From Manduca sexta (lineage: Eukaryota; Arthropoda; Insecta; Lepidoptera; Sphingidae), in NCBI RefSeq assembly GCF_014839805.1, contig NC_051123.1, forward strand, positions 12,444,727 to 12,508,726: 64,000 nucleotides of DNA, given 5' to 3'. The notes under the pieces were generated by a model, which did not search any database, was not told the origin of the DNA, and saw only the letters and a list, made by a program, of their open reading frames with translations. The first letter of the stretch is position 1. Each line of letters begins with the position of its first letter. A program made the position numbers and the translations under genes. Below are positions 33,063 through 42,516 of this stretch, piece by piece.

Positions 33063-33486
33063 TCAATTATCGTCCCAAATTGGAACCAAGTAAATAATGC
33101 ATCAAAGTGAATAAATGTGTACTCTAGGCAATTGATTAAAATTTGGGTCTTCACGATACAGGCTTGCCAAGTCTGAAGACCATAGGATATAAGCTCATAT
33201 GTAAAGACTTGTTAAGTTTTTAATAAATAAATAATCAAACAAAAATCCCACCAGTGTGCCCACACCCTTACCAGCGAGCATCGGCGACCGATGTTTATTT
33301 ACATGGCCCCCACAATGGGCAGTATTTGAATATCGTTCTTACGAGCAATCGGATGACAAAAAATATTAAACAATATACCTTAGTCACGTCAAAGACATCG
33401 CCATGGTTGTGCTTAACTATATAAATACAGCTTAATTTTGTAATTTATTAACAGTTGTTCAGCAGTGAGTCGACTAATTTTTTAAT
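33063..33486. other. Unassigned sequence
   Basis: No recognised feature. Confidence 0.5.
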
Positions 33487-33656
33487 AAAATAATATCAGC
33501 CCTGTAGTATATACTATCCCACTGTTGGGCACGGGCCTGGTCTACTATTGAGAGGGATAAAGCCTTAGTTCACCACGCTGGCCTAGTGCGGATTGGTAGA
33601 CTACACACACCTTCGAAGATTCCTGTAGAGAATTTCTCAGGTATGCAGGTTGGATG
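33487..33656 (-). mobile_element. SINE family B, 5'-truncated
   Basis: ATATCAGCCCTGTAGTATATAC through CACGCTGGCCTAGTGCGG to CTCAGGTATGCAGG is the 3' half of family B on the minus strand. The tRNA-like head is missing. Confidence 0.88.
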
Positions 33657-33703
33657 AGCTTTGTGGCTAAGATTTTATATTTACTGTAAATGTGAGTGAT
33701 AAA

Positions 33704-33910
33704 TAATAATATTAGACCTGTATTATATATTGTCCCACTGCTTCATGTACTGCTGAGAGGGATTAGGCCTTAGTCCACCACGCTGCAATGTGGGCCGACT
33801 TACCTTCAAAAATCTTAGACAGAACTTATGAAGGATGAAGGATTTCTCACGATGCTTTCCTTCACTGTTAAAGCCAGCGATAATTCACAAAGAATATACA
33901 CATAATTTAG
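33704..33910 (-). mobile_element. SINE family B, 5'-truncated second copy
   Basis: ATATTAGACCTGTATTATATATTG, GATTAGGCCTTAGTCCACCACG and GATGCTTTCCTTCACTGTTAAAG match the family in order, with a rearranged middle (GCAATGTGGGCCGAC). It lies 47 bp from another B piece in the same orientation but extends further 5', so it is not a simple duplicate. Confidence 0.85.
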
Positions 33911-34229
33911 TCCTGATGATCAGTAACAAAACAAAAAAGGAATCAGTCAACCTGGTCGAGAGTTTCTCAAGTGATGGTCTTACATGTACGAGTATACAAC
34001 TAAGCTTTTTTTAAACAGAAAATTATAATTTCTTAACTGTTGCCTGCCAACCCTAAAACAAATGTAGTAAACAATATAGAGTGGACAAATATGAAAATAA
34101 CTTCCAGTGGCGTGGTATCGGCAACCGCACAACTCATTTGCCTACCGTCCTTACGTACACTCGCGTGCACAACGCTTTCATTAATTAAATGGTTCTAGAA
34201 ACAAACCTCTAACTGACCTTTATTGCTTA
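33911..34229. other. Unassigned sequence
   Basis: No recognised feature. Confidence 0.5.
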
Positions 34230-34516
34230 CTAGCTGACCCGACAGACGTTGTCCCGTCTTAACTATGAATTTGCAGCGCGCATTCTGCCGATCGCTAACA
34301 GTTATTTCAAACCACTAACAGTTACATAAAATTAATATTTTCGTTAAGTTTTCTTAAATTTTCTAATTCCGCGCAATTTTTTGAATATTTTATTTCATAA
34401 GAACCTTTTCCTGACAATAAAAAACACAACAAAAAAAAAAAATGTGAAATCTGTCCAGCCGTTCACGCGTGATGGCGTGACCAAGGGAAATAAGGATTCA
34501 TTTTTATATATATCGA
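34230..34516 (-). mobile_element. Mini-Helitron (GACCCGACAGACGTTG family)
   Basis: The minus strand starts TCGATATATATAAAAATGAATC and ends GTCTGTCGGGTCAGCTAG, with CTAG at 34230..34233. GTCACGCCATCACGCGTGAACG follows the start. Two more copies lie at 43493..43732 and 59131..59365. It has no coding capacity. Confidence 0.82.
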
Positions 34517-34534
34517 TAAGTAAGCAACGAATAT

Positions 34535-34791
34535 TCTACTAATATAATAAACGTGAAAGTTTCTGAGGATGGATGTATGTTTGTTCCTCTTTCACGAAAA
34601 AATTACTAAACGGATTTGGATGTAACTTTGCACTAATATTAGTAATACATCAGGATAACACATACGCTACAATTTATAATGATTTTGTGTAATTTTGGTC
34701 ATATATAGTATAACGATACATATCAAGTAAGTCGGAAAAAATTTATCTGGAAAAAGTCGTTCACGCAGGCGAAGCCGCGAGCAAAAGCTAG
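34535..34791 (+). mobile_element. LEP1-like mini-Helitron, 257 bp, both ends intact
   Basis: It starts TCTACTAATATAATAAACGTG and ends CTAG (34788..34791) after the hairpin ACGCAGGCGAAGCCGCGAGC, with a T following. Interior GAGGATGGATGTATGTTTG and TTACTAAACGGATTTGGATG are typical of the LEP1 Helitrons described in Lepidoptera. Confidence 0.92.
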
Positions 34792-34898
34792 TTGTCTATA
34801 AAGCTATATAAAGGAGGAAAAAGAGATCTTGCTTAGTAAATTTCTTAACCGGTCCATCAAAGTAGATACCTATTATACATAATTATTACACGCGTTAG

Positions 34899-34996
34899 TA
34901 TGTAAGTGTGTCGCTGTCTAGGATCAGCCTGTATACATCCGGTTCCAACAGGCCGGCATAATTGTGTCGACTGTCGAGGGGTTATCCATCTCAGTG
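34899..34996 (+). mobile_element. Retroposon family D, middle fragment
   Basis: GTATGTAAGTGTGTCGC to GTCGAGGGGTTATCCATCTC matches the central 100 bp of family D. Both ends are missing. Confidence 0.8.
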
Positions 34997-35417
34997 TAAG
35001 GAATATTATGTTTTTTATTAATTATGTTGTATATCAACTTTAATCTACGTATTTATTTACCAATACCTTTTTGCCCTCGCCAGTACAAATAAAGATTCAA
35101 TGCAATAAACAATCACCGAACAGTTTTGCTTCCATTCTACATATAGATATCGGTCCGTAAGTCCCTGAACACACCGTGTAGACATACCAAACGAACCAGA
35201 CCATGGTAATAAAGACCGATATCGATTTAATAACTCGATCTTTTCGGAAGCCGAATTATTGTCATGTTAATGTCTGACTTAATTCGAAGTTGGACAAAAT
35301 TATTCTTTGATTATTCAATGGGATTTATTGTTCAGTCTGAATCAATAAGACTTTTTATTGGTTTTAATCTTGTTATTGGACAATGCTTGGCGGTTATTAT
35401 ACTGCTATAGCCACACA
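34997..35417. other. Unassigned sequence
   Basis: No gene or named repeat recognised. Confidence 0.5.
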
Positions 35418-35684
35418 CATCATCAAGCATTTATCTCCGAAGGGATATGCAGAGGCGCAACCAAGGCACAAACATTCCGCCAAGTGCGTTCCGTGCCATG
35501 ATCTGTTGGGGGCGAAAAAAAACCCAATATCATCATCATCATCATCTTCACTGCTGGATATAGGCCTCCCTCATAGAGCGCCATAGGGACCGGTTCTACC
35601 CAAAATCACTTTGCCCGAAATAGGGATTGAACCCGCGACGTCACTGCAGTCGTACCGTAATACAACTACGCCACTGAGTCAATC
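35418..35684 (-). mobile_element. SINE family A, deleted and interrupted
   Basis: The minus strand keeps the head (GACTCAGTGGCGTAGTTG and GGTTCAATCCC) and the 3' end (CTTCGGAGATAAATGCTTG). The GATATGGCGATAGG to GCTCAGTATC stretch is gone. A 65-bp LINE tail is inserted at 35533..35597. Confidence 0.88.
35533..35597 (-). mobile_element. RTE-type LINE tail, 65-bp insertion in SINE A
   Basis: On the minus strand it ends AGGCCTATATCCAGCAGTG then (GAT)n, the 3' terminus of RTE-like LINEs. It is flanked by ACCCAATATCA (35522..35532) and ACCCAAAATCA (35598..35608), an 11-bp target duplication with one change. It is extremely 5'-truncated. Confidence 0.8.
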
Positions 35685-35836
35685 CAGTAATATCACTGGC
35701 CTTCATTACACTTAAAGCGGAACACAACAATTCTAATTACTGTTTCGCGCCTACGCTGGGTCCGATTGGGTCCTAGACCCAGTCAGACTTTGACATTAGA
35801 GAGACCTATCTTACCTACCTTATTCAGACTTTAGAA

Positions 35837-35938
35837 ATCCACTGCTGAATATAAACCCCCCAAAAAAGTCCTCAACCGAACTGTTTTAAGCGGCCAGTAC
35901 ACGAGTTCCTGCGCCTCTTACGAGGTCGTCTGTCCAAC
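35837..35938 (-). pseudogene. RTE-type LINE C-terminal fragment
   Basis: The minus strand reads GGACAGACGACCTCGTAAG then GGTTTATATTCAGCAGTGG, the same module as 38530..38640. It is heavily mutated and carries no complete domain. Confidence 0.65.
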
Positions 35939-35950
35939 TTTTATTCTTAC

Positions 35951-36083
35951 AGGGGCACGCCAAAGTAGCCTCATTGCACCTGATGGTAAGTGGAAAGGGT
36001 CCAATAGAATGTCGACTGACAGGAGATTACCCTTGACAGTCGACATAATTATGCCGGCCTATAGGAACCGGATATACACAGGC
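35951..36083 (-). mobile_element. Retroposon family D, 3' part (split by SINE A)
   Basis: The minus-strand 3' half includes GTCGACATTCTATTGGACCC and ACTTACCATCAGGTGCAATG. The element is interrupted after GGCTGATATCGGAG by a family A SINE and continues at 36354. Confidence 0.92.
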
Positions 36084-36094
36084 TGATATCGGAG

Positions 36095-36353
36095 ACTGCC
36101 TCGGTGGCGTAGTTGTATTGCACGTCCGGTACAATAGCGCTCTGAGGTCCTGGGTTCGAATCCCGGGTCGGGCAAAGTGATATTTGGGTTTTTCTGCTCA
36201 GTATCAGCCCGGAGTCTGGAATTTGTGCCCGATATGGCGATAGGCTCGCCCCCTATCACATCATGGGACGGAACATACTTGGCGAAAAGTGGGTGCCCTA
36301 GTTGCGCCTCTGCATACCCCTTCGGGGATAAAATGCGTGATGTTATGTATGTA
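36095..36353 (+). mobile_element. SINE family A, young copy nested in D
   Basis: Bounded by perfect 11-bp repeats TGATATCGGAG at 36084..36094 and 36354..36364, which belong to the host D element. The head and B box (GGGTTCGAATCCC) are intact. It is almost identical to 11511..11768. Confidence 0.97.
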
Positions 36354-36364
36354 TGATATCGGAG

Positions 36365-36422
36365 CGCGACACACTTATGTTAACCATTATGGCGGGTTTT
36401 AACACCTTGTGTACAATGGTCC
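36365..36422 (-). mobile_element. Retroposon family D, 5' part (continuation)
   Basis: CGCGACACACTTATG, ATGGCGGGTTTTAACACC and TTGTGTACAATGG continue the D copy broken at 36083. The first 25 bases of D (CTGGTGGTAGG) are absent. Confidence 0.9.
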
Positions 36423-37231
36423 TTTCACCAACATGTCACAAAAACTGTGTAATGAACTATTCAGAATGGTTGATTTTTGAGATAGTTCGAAGAAAGCGAT
36501 TAAAATGTTTTTTGAAAATGGCGGTAAATTAACCCCACTTCATCATAACATAGGATAGGTTAATTCAAGCGAATTATATTGTACTTATATAGACATACTA
36601 TCGATTACGCGATCTATCACCAATAAAAGACTCTAAGTCTACACCATAGAAACGATTTTGCCAAAACACATATATAACATAGCTTAGTAATTTGAATATT
36701 GAGCCAACGAAGATAAAACATTGTACGTGTGTGAAATAATCTTCCATATTGGCTCTAAGTTATTCAAAGCCCACGGTGCCGGTCGGATCTTTCGTGTGTT
36801 TTATTTGCTCATTGAGTTGCGATACTCTTTGGTTGGGGGTTTTGGGAGGAACTTATAGCGAATAATACACTAGCAATGGCGAAAGAAGAAATTTTCCTGA
36901 AGAGAATCCGATGTAACATATAAGTAGGTACTAATATAGATGAATGTGGTCTGTAAGTTGTAATGAAAATTAGATTTTACATAAATTCTATTTAAAGGGA
37001 GGAATATATGGATCCTTTGCCGCTACTGTTTAGAGTATTGTTCGTATTAGCGTGCAAAGGAGTAAGGGATTATAGGATCTTAAGTATACGAATACCCACC
37101 ATAGATAATTATGAATGTTCTACAAGCCTTGAAGAAATACTAGGAATAATAGTATTACTTCGCGATAGTTTTCTGTGAGACATATATTACATTGGAAGAG
37201 ACATTCGTACTGTCATATATATCCGCTATTA
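36423..37231. other. Unassigned sequence
   Basis: No recognised feature. Confidence 0.5.
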
Positions 37232-37455
37232 CGTGACTGCGTTGGTTATATTGAGCTGCAGCGCTGAGGTCACGGGTTCGATCCCTGGATTGGGTAGTGA
37301 TATTGGGTTTTTCTACTCAGTATCAGCCCGGAGTCTGAAATTTGTGCCTGAAATGGTGATAGGATTACCCTCTATCACATCATAGGAAACACCAGTGGGT
37401 ACACCAGCTGCCCCTCTGCCTATCCCTTCAGAGATAAACAGCGTAAGTGTATTAC
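37232..37455 (+). mobile_element. SINE family A
   Basis: The head GTGACTGCGTTGGTTATATTG has lost about 10 bp around the A box, while the B box GGGTTCGATCCC is exact. The body is complete to CCCTTCAGAGATAAACAGCG. Confidence 0.9.
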
Positions 37456-38305
37456 ATTAAAATAAAATCTGTATACCTTATGTTTTAATTGACTTTTATA
37501 AGTTTTTACATAGTTTATTAACAATTAACCTATTGTGTTCTAACAAAACAGTGTGCCTTTTATGACTTAACCCACTCCCTAAAGGGGATGTCAGAATATA
37601 CGTCAAACGTCATCGGGCTGGAAGACAGCTCTTCGGTTCTGATACAGCCGTGTCTTATAAATATTGTAGAGCATACCCATTCACAACAATAAACCTTACC
37701 GCACTCAAATAAAGTAGAAAATCCAACACAACATTTTTAATTTAAGGGTGGCACGAGATTGGTACAAAGAGAAGTAACCAATTATAAGTCAAGTTTGATA
37801 TTACACTTTGGATTTATGATTTTTCAATCGTTTTGTGCCGGTTCGCGGTGGGTGTAATTAAACTGCGAGTGGACTTCGGCCAATCTTTCAAAATTTAATT
37901 GGACGTCGATCAGTCTCGGATTAATTTGGATATGTGGATTCAATTTATTTATGATTGATTGATTTTTAATTTGGTTACTTGACGAAGGATATTTCGCGAC
38001 GGTGGCTTACGAAACAAATACACGTAAATATAAAATTTATTGTTTATCGTTAATTCCAATTACTTTATTATTAGAGCCAGCGTTTATACGGCGAAGCTCA
38101 GCGTAGAGTTTTATTACTGTCAAACTATTATCGACATAGTCTTCATTGAAATATTGTTCAAAATAAATTAACACAACAATAAATTGCAATAGATTGTAGA
38201 AATATTCAGCCTGCTACAGATATCCTGGTTTTGTTGTTCATATTACGACCCATTCAATATCTTATTGTATTATAGGCATTCATGCGAAGCACTTCTTCAC
38301 TAGAT
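37456..38305. other. Unassigned sequence
   Basis: No recognised feature. Confidence 0.5.
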
Positions 38306-38412
38306 TTGTGTTATATAAAAAAAAATACCTCTTAATTCGATGTCTTTATAGCAAAATTCTAGAATAATCAAAAAGAAACTCGATTTCCAATTTCCAATAT
38401 TATTAAAAAAAA
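38306..38412. repeat. Direct repeat, left copy
   Basis: TTGTGTTATA, ATACCTCTTAATTCGATGTC, TTCTAGAATAATCAAAAAG and CAATTTCCA, then TATTATTAAAAAA, recur in order at 38834..38953. The pair brackets an RTE-type LINE fragment. Confidence 0.85.
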
Positions 38413-38529
38413 GTACAGACTATATCATGAACCATAAAATTCAATATCCCAAAGACCACAAGAAGCTTCTAGAATAATTAACACGTACTCAATACATTGA
38501 TTTACGAATTCCACTATTAGTAATCATTT

Positions 38530-38800
38530 ACGAGGTAGACAGATGACCTCGTAAACTCGCAGGAGGTCGCTGGATGCGGGCCGCTTCCAATAAGGTCAAT
38601 CTGGAAATTTTTCGGGGAGATCCATGTTCAGCAGTGGACTTCCTGATGATGATGATGATAGATAATAACAGCCCTCTTCCATGTGCCGCCCCAGTACTCT
38701 GCGTGGACTTCCACGTCAGCCTGGTGCACGATGGCTGTCATCACATACCTTTGAAATACTAATATAGAATTCTTAAGTACATACGTTCCCTCAGGATGTT
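38530..38800 (+). pseudogene. RTE-type LINE 3' end, inverted partner of 29008..29266
   Basis: GAGGTCGCTGGATGCGGGCC (protein RWMRAAS) and GTTCAGCAGTGGACTTCCTG precede (GAT)n. Beyond this, GTACTCTGCGTGGACTTCC, GCCTGGTGCACGATGGCTG and CTCAGGATGTT match the other copy as well. The two copies share the same right boundary. Reading frame is broken. Confidence 0.82.
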
Positions 38801-38833
38801 GATTTTATGTGATTCATGTCTTTATTATTAGAA

Positions 38834-38953
38834 TTGTGTTATAATAAATATTCTACCTCTTAATTCGATGTCCTTATAGCCTTCAAGATTCTAGAATAAT
38901 CAAAAAGAAACCACTCTCCTTCGATTTTCAATTTCCACTATTATTAAAAAAGT
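38834..38953. repeat. Direct repeat, right copy
   Basis: Partner of 38306..38412, 528 bp downstream. It carries a 12-bp insertion (ACTCTCCT region) relative to the left copy. The pair implies a local segmental duplication that embraces the LINE fragment. Confidence 0.85.
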
Positions 38954-38954
38954 G

Positions 38955-39057
38955 AACTACTGGTTTCGAATTGCCAAATTTTGTGTTGTATGCCCCATTT
39001 ATCGAAAAAGGCTATAAAGAAGTTATTCAAGCGGTCGAAGCAGCGTTCAAAAGGTAG
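38955..39057 (+). mobile_element. Helitron fragment
   Basis: AACTACTGGTTTCGAATTG, CCATTTATCGAAAAAGGCTATA and AAGCGGTCGAAGCAGCG match the middle and 3' part of the TTTGTTTGAACG Helitron family. The ends are lost. Confidence 0.55.
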
Positions 39058-39247
39058 TAAGCAATAATAATCGATACACGAATAGGTACGAAGATCCAGA
39101 TCTAAGTAGTAATGCAGTAAAACGAGGAGTACTGAACAGACAACAGGATGATACGACTACCGCAGGGCTGCCGGTAGACGGTACTGCATAATGTGGATAT
39201 GACGGAAATATTTTAATTTTAAATAAACACTTACGAAAACAACTGTG

Positions 39248-39345
39248 ACTGTGAAACGGGCTAGCTACACAATGTCATGAATGTCCGCAGGTTCAAATCC
39301 CAAGAGCATACACCTCTGATTTTTCTAAAATGATGCGCGTACCAT
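39248..39345 (+). mobile_element. SINE family B, head fragment
   Basis: AATGTCCGCAGGTTCAAATCCC followed by CACCTCTGATTTTTCTAAAATGAT is the 5' third of family B, cut off before the body. Confidence 0.75.
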
Positions 39346-39351
39346 TAGTAC

Positions 39352-39495
39352 GTTACATTACTATTATAATAAAAGACTATGTAAAGATGTTTGAGTTGTA
39401 AACGTTGAATTTTTTAATGGGATATTGATGAAATTTGGTATAGGGATATACCATTCCCTGAAGTGACTCAGAGGCTACTTTTAATCCTAAATGTA
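39352..39495 (+). mobile_element. Mini-Helitron 5' fragment
   Basis: ACTATTATAATAAAAGACTATG, then TGATGAAATTTGGTATAGGG and CCTGAAGTGACTCAGAGGC, fits the 5' half of LEP1-like Helitrons. The hairpin and CTAG are missing. Confidence 0.55.
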
Positions 39496-40044
39496 CGCAG
39501 TACGCCTCTCTTTTCTAAAGCTTCGAAAGAGAAAATTAAAATTATTATTATAGATCATACAAAATCGAATATCCATACAATCACATCGCGTATCCACTGT
39601 TATTCACACTTCGCCGAGTCCGATATGTTAAACCTTTCGATGCACTTACAATGAAATAAAAAAAAACGCACAAACACCCACAACCCGCTGTGAAAACCGT
39701 GTCAATTTGTGTCAATCACACGATATGATTACCACGCATTCGATTCTAAACTCTACACCACAAATCATAGGGTACAATTCAGATGATTGTTGTTACAAAT
39801 TTTTGTGAACAGCCACAGAATTGTGTAAAAACCGATTCGGAATGTTTTTTTCGTTTAACAATAGATCTCAAGTGTTGCCAACCTTTTGATCGGATTATTT
39901 TTCCCTTGTTTATGGGAGAGCGGTTTTAAAACGACACGGATTTGACAATCGGTATTCCTATTGATTTGGATAAAAAAGTTTAATCTGTAAATAGTTTTTT
40001 GTCATTGATGCCGCCTTGTAGATATCAAGTTGTGGATAAATATT
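39496..40044. other. Unassigned sequence
   Basis: No recognised feature. Confidence 0.5.
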
Positions 40045-40113
40045 ATTACCCAAATATCGAAATAAAACTATTATTTCGATTATTACATTCGCGTAAACAT
40101 AAGAAATAATGAT
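40045..40113 (+). mobile_element. Family F, 3'-end fragment
   Basis: ATAAAACTATTATTTCGATTATTACATTCGCGTAAACATAAGAAAT (compared in pieces) matches the last 60 bp of family F; the core with CGAAACGTC is absent. Confidence 0.65.
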
Positions 40114-40238
40114 GCCTACTTAAACTTCATAAAAAAGAACGCATATCAACAAAATTTTTTCGTCTTATTTCTAAAATATTTTGGAACAAATATTTCGTAA
40201 ACAAACATTAAAGTAGAATTATATCTGGTGTGCGCGCT

Positions 40239-40395
40239 TCATCAGCTACTGAGAAGGTTAGGCTTTAGTCCACCACGCTGGCCTAGGTTAGTAGACTTCT
40301 CATACCTTCCGAATTCTTATGTAAATAGGTTTTTTCACGATGTTTTCCTTAACTGTTAAAACTATTGATATTTGACAATTCACATGTTACTAAAG
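40239..40395 (-). mobile_element. SINE family B, degenerate
   Basis: CTACTGAGAAGGTTAGGC, TTTAGTCCACCACGCTGGCC and TTTTCACGATGTTTTCC follow the family order on the minus strand. The 3' tail and head are missing. Confidence 0.75.
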
Positions 40396-40888
40396 TCAGA
40401 TGTTGTAGCGGCTTGGTTTTTAACCTACCAGCTTCATCTGATCAACCCGTTTCGCTACCAACTATACTATAACCGCTACTAGCAGGTAATAATAAAAAAA
40501 ATCAACAAATTCCCATCAGAAGCGTTCAGAAAGCTAAAACAAAAACTAAGACATAAACAGTGTAAAATTAATCAATATCAGCCAACCGGTAATTACAAAT
40601 CGTTTACGCACCATCATCTCTGAATGTTTTAATAATATTTAATTACAATATAAACGGATATGTCCGTCTGTCCATTACGTGTTGTCGATGGGAATTTTTT
40701 GTACTTAATGCTCTGTTGTATAGACAAATTGTGATTTAGTGTGATGAGTAGTTTTTGATGCTTGCGTTGGTTAACGAAGTATCTTTAGAAGTTATAGTAC
40801 TGTTTGATGAAGTTGTTTAGGTTCAGAAGAGTCAGGGGTTTTTGGATGTTATTGTTATTGTGTTAGAGTTCAAATATTATTTTTGACA
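40396..40888. other. Unassigned sequence
   Basis: No recognised feature. Confidence 0.5.
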
Positions 40889-41093
40889 GGGTAGGCAGAG
40901 GCGCTAATGGACCCACTATCCGTTGTAAGTATTCCGTCCCACAAAGTGATAACGGGCGATCCCATCGCTATATCGGGCATAAATTCCACACTCTGGGCTA
41001 CTACTGAGTAGACTCAATATAAGGACTCGGAGATCGAACCCGAGACCTCAGCACTGCATTCATACCGTAATAAAACTACGCCACCGAGACAGT
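40889..41093 (-). mobile_element. SINE family A
   Basis: The minus strand has a good head, CTCGGTGGCGTAGTTTTATTAC, and a B box GGGTTCGATC. The body is complete except for the last 20 bp (CCCTTCGGGGATAAA), since it ends near CTCTGCCTACCC. Confidence 0.9.
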
Positions 41094-41131
41094 CAATGGT
41101 GCTATGTAGTATTTTGAAACGATTAAACAGT

Positions 41132-41352
41132 GTGACGGGTATATCAATCGTCTGATCAATACGACAGCTCTTACAGTAGCAACACCATACAGAACATCGA
41201 ATTAAAATACTTAGGCACTGCCCTAAAGTTACCTTGATACATCACATGTTAGACCTTATTTATATCCAATAGATACACTAGAAACAAAGTCCTTCGAAAC
41301 CGAACATACGAGTATTTGACCAATGTAACTTGTCAGTAGAAATAGATGGTGC
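41132..41352 (-). mobile_element. Retroposon family C, degenerate
   Basis: TTACAGTAGCAACACCATACAG, CACATGTTAGACCTTATTTATATCC and CAATAGATACACTAG are recognisable reverse-complement blocks. The CTGGTGGTAGG start is gone. Confidence 0.7.
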
Positions 41353-41512
41353 CCAATCCAGTCGACTTCTTGCGTGCAATACTGCCGTGGTGCATTGCTA
41401 TGGAGGGAAGTGGACAATCAATATTTCCAACTCCTCCCTATCCTTCTATTAGATTAATTTCGTTGCGGGATAATGACAAATTAGTTTTCCCTGAGACTCG
41501 CCGAGCTTCACT

Positions 41513-41592
41513 GCTCGGTGTCATGCGTGTCACTGCCGATCCTGGCTTACAGGAGTTGCAGTGGTAGGTGTAAGGGCTGGAAAGTCTCTGCC
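41513..41592 (+). repeat. Repeat family H, copy 2
   Basis: Partner of 14330..14412, with GCCGATCCTGGCTTACAGG, AGTTGCAGTGGTAGG and GGAAAGTCTCTG. No other copies seen in the window. Confidence 0.6.
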
Positions 41593-41967
41593 GTAGTAAT
41601 TAAGAGGTAGTTTTCATACTTTTATGTAAATTAGAAATGCATTTTCTTGCCTGATAAACAACAACAACGATAAGATCTAGTTAATCATGTGGTAGAGCAT
41701 AACCGTCTTTTTTGACTTACTGCTATATCAATTATTAGAGCAGATGAACCAACCTAATAAAACCTCCTATTGCCTATCGGAGATATAACTTTATAGCATT
41801 AATATTATGTATTTTATATTTCTTTACTAAATTTGATTAGGACCTAATCGCTTCAACCTTTATCTATCATAAATAATTAAGTTAGACAAAGATGAATTCC
41901 CAATACAAAATTCAAAAAAAAATATTAATAGCGGAACAATAAAACATTCTAATAAAGCTAAATCAAA
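41593..41967. other. Unassigned sequence
   Basis: No recognised feature. Confidence 0.5.
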
Positions 41968-42078
41968 AACGATGCGGCGCGAGTGCAGGGCTGTCAAACG
42001 GCGGAGAGCGGGCGGGGCGTTGTGATTGGCAGCCCTTGACAGCGGTTAAACACAGGTCGACTCGCGAAAGCACCGCTT
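41968..42078. promoter_or_regulatory. CpG-rich patch with GC-box and CCAAT-like motifs
   Basis: AGCGGGCGGGGCG contains a GC-box core. ATTGG (reverse CCAAT) follows within 20 bp. Inverted GCTGTCAA (41990..41997) and TTGACAGC (42036..42043) flank both. The patch sits in very AT-rich DNA and matches no repeat here. It could be a promoter or enhancer, but no transcript start or exon is visible. Confidence 0.35.
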
Positions 42079-42298
42079 TTTTCGCTTTTTCAAAAAAAAG
42101 TTATGGAGCGTGATCGGGAAATATGGTCCGGGTTCCGTATTATTTGACTTGAATTTTGACTAATCATATTCGTATAATACCACTTGTAATAGAAAATGTA
42201 AGTCAATTTGAGTATGCTGTATTGTTATAGAGAAAAATAAATAAATTTAAATTCACTTTTTAAGACTTAAATCCATTAATATCATTGACCTATCGATA

Positions 42299-42445
42299 GG
42301 TTATGGTCTATTTCTGCCGTAAAGCAGCAGTATATAAACAGTTGAGTTCGCTGTGAAGGAGGCGTTACATGTTAGGAGATTTAATATCTAACGCCTCAGG
42401 CTGACGACCGCAGTGGAATACCATGAACAACTTTATGTATTAATG
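42299..42445 (+). mobile_element. Retroposon family C, internal fragment
   Basis: GTCTATTTCTGCCGTAAAGCAGCAG then ATCTAACGCCTCAGGCTGACG and CGCAGTGGAATACCATG follow family C, with the middle altered. Both ends are missing. Confidence 0.65.
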
Positions 42446-42479
42446 ACTATATAATATAGAGTTGTTTTTAATTGCACAA

Positions 42480-42516
42480 CAAAGTGACTCTAGTGCATCT
42501 AATAGTAAGCGGTGTT
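42480..42516 (-). mobile_element. Retroposon family D, 3' end (split by SINE E)
   Basis: AAAGTGACTCTAGTGCATC and TAATAGTAAGCGGTGTT correspond to the reverse-complement 3' end of family D. The copy is interrupted here by SINE E and resumes at 42903. Confidence 0.7.

Noticed and set aside
38306..38953. Solo LTR or LTR retrotransposon
   Set aside because: The direct repeats lack TG...CA ends and no primer-binding site or polypurine tract is visible; the enclosed DNA is a LINE fragment.
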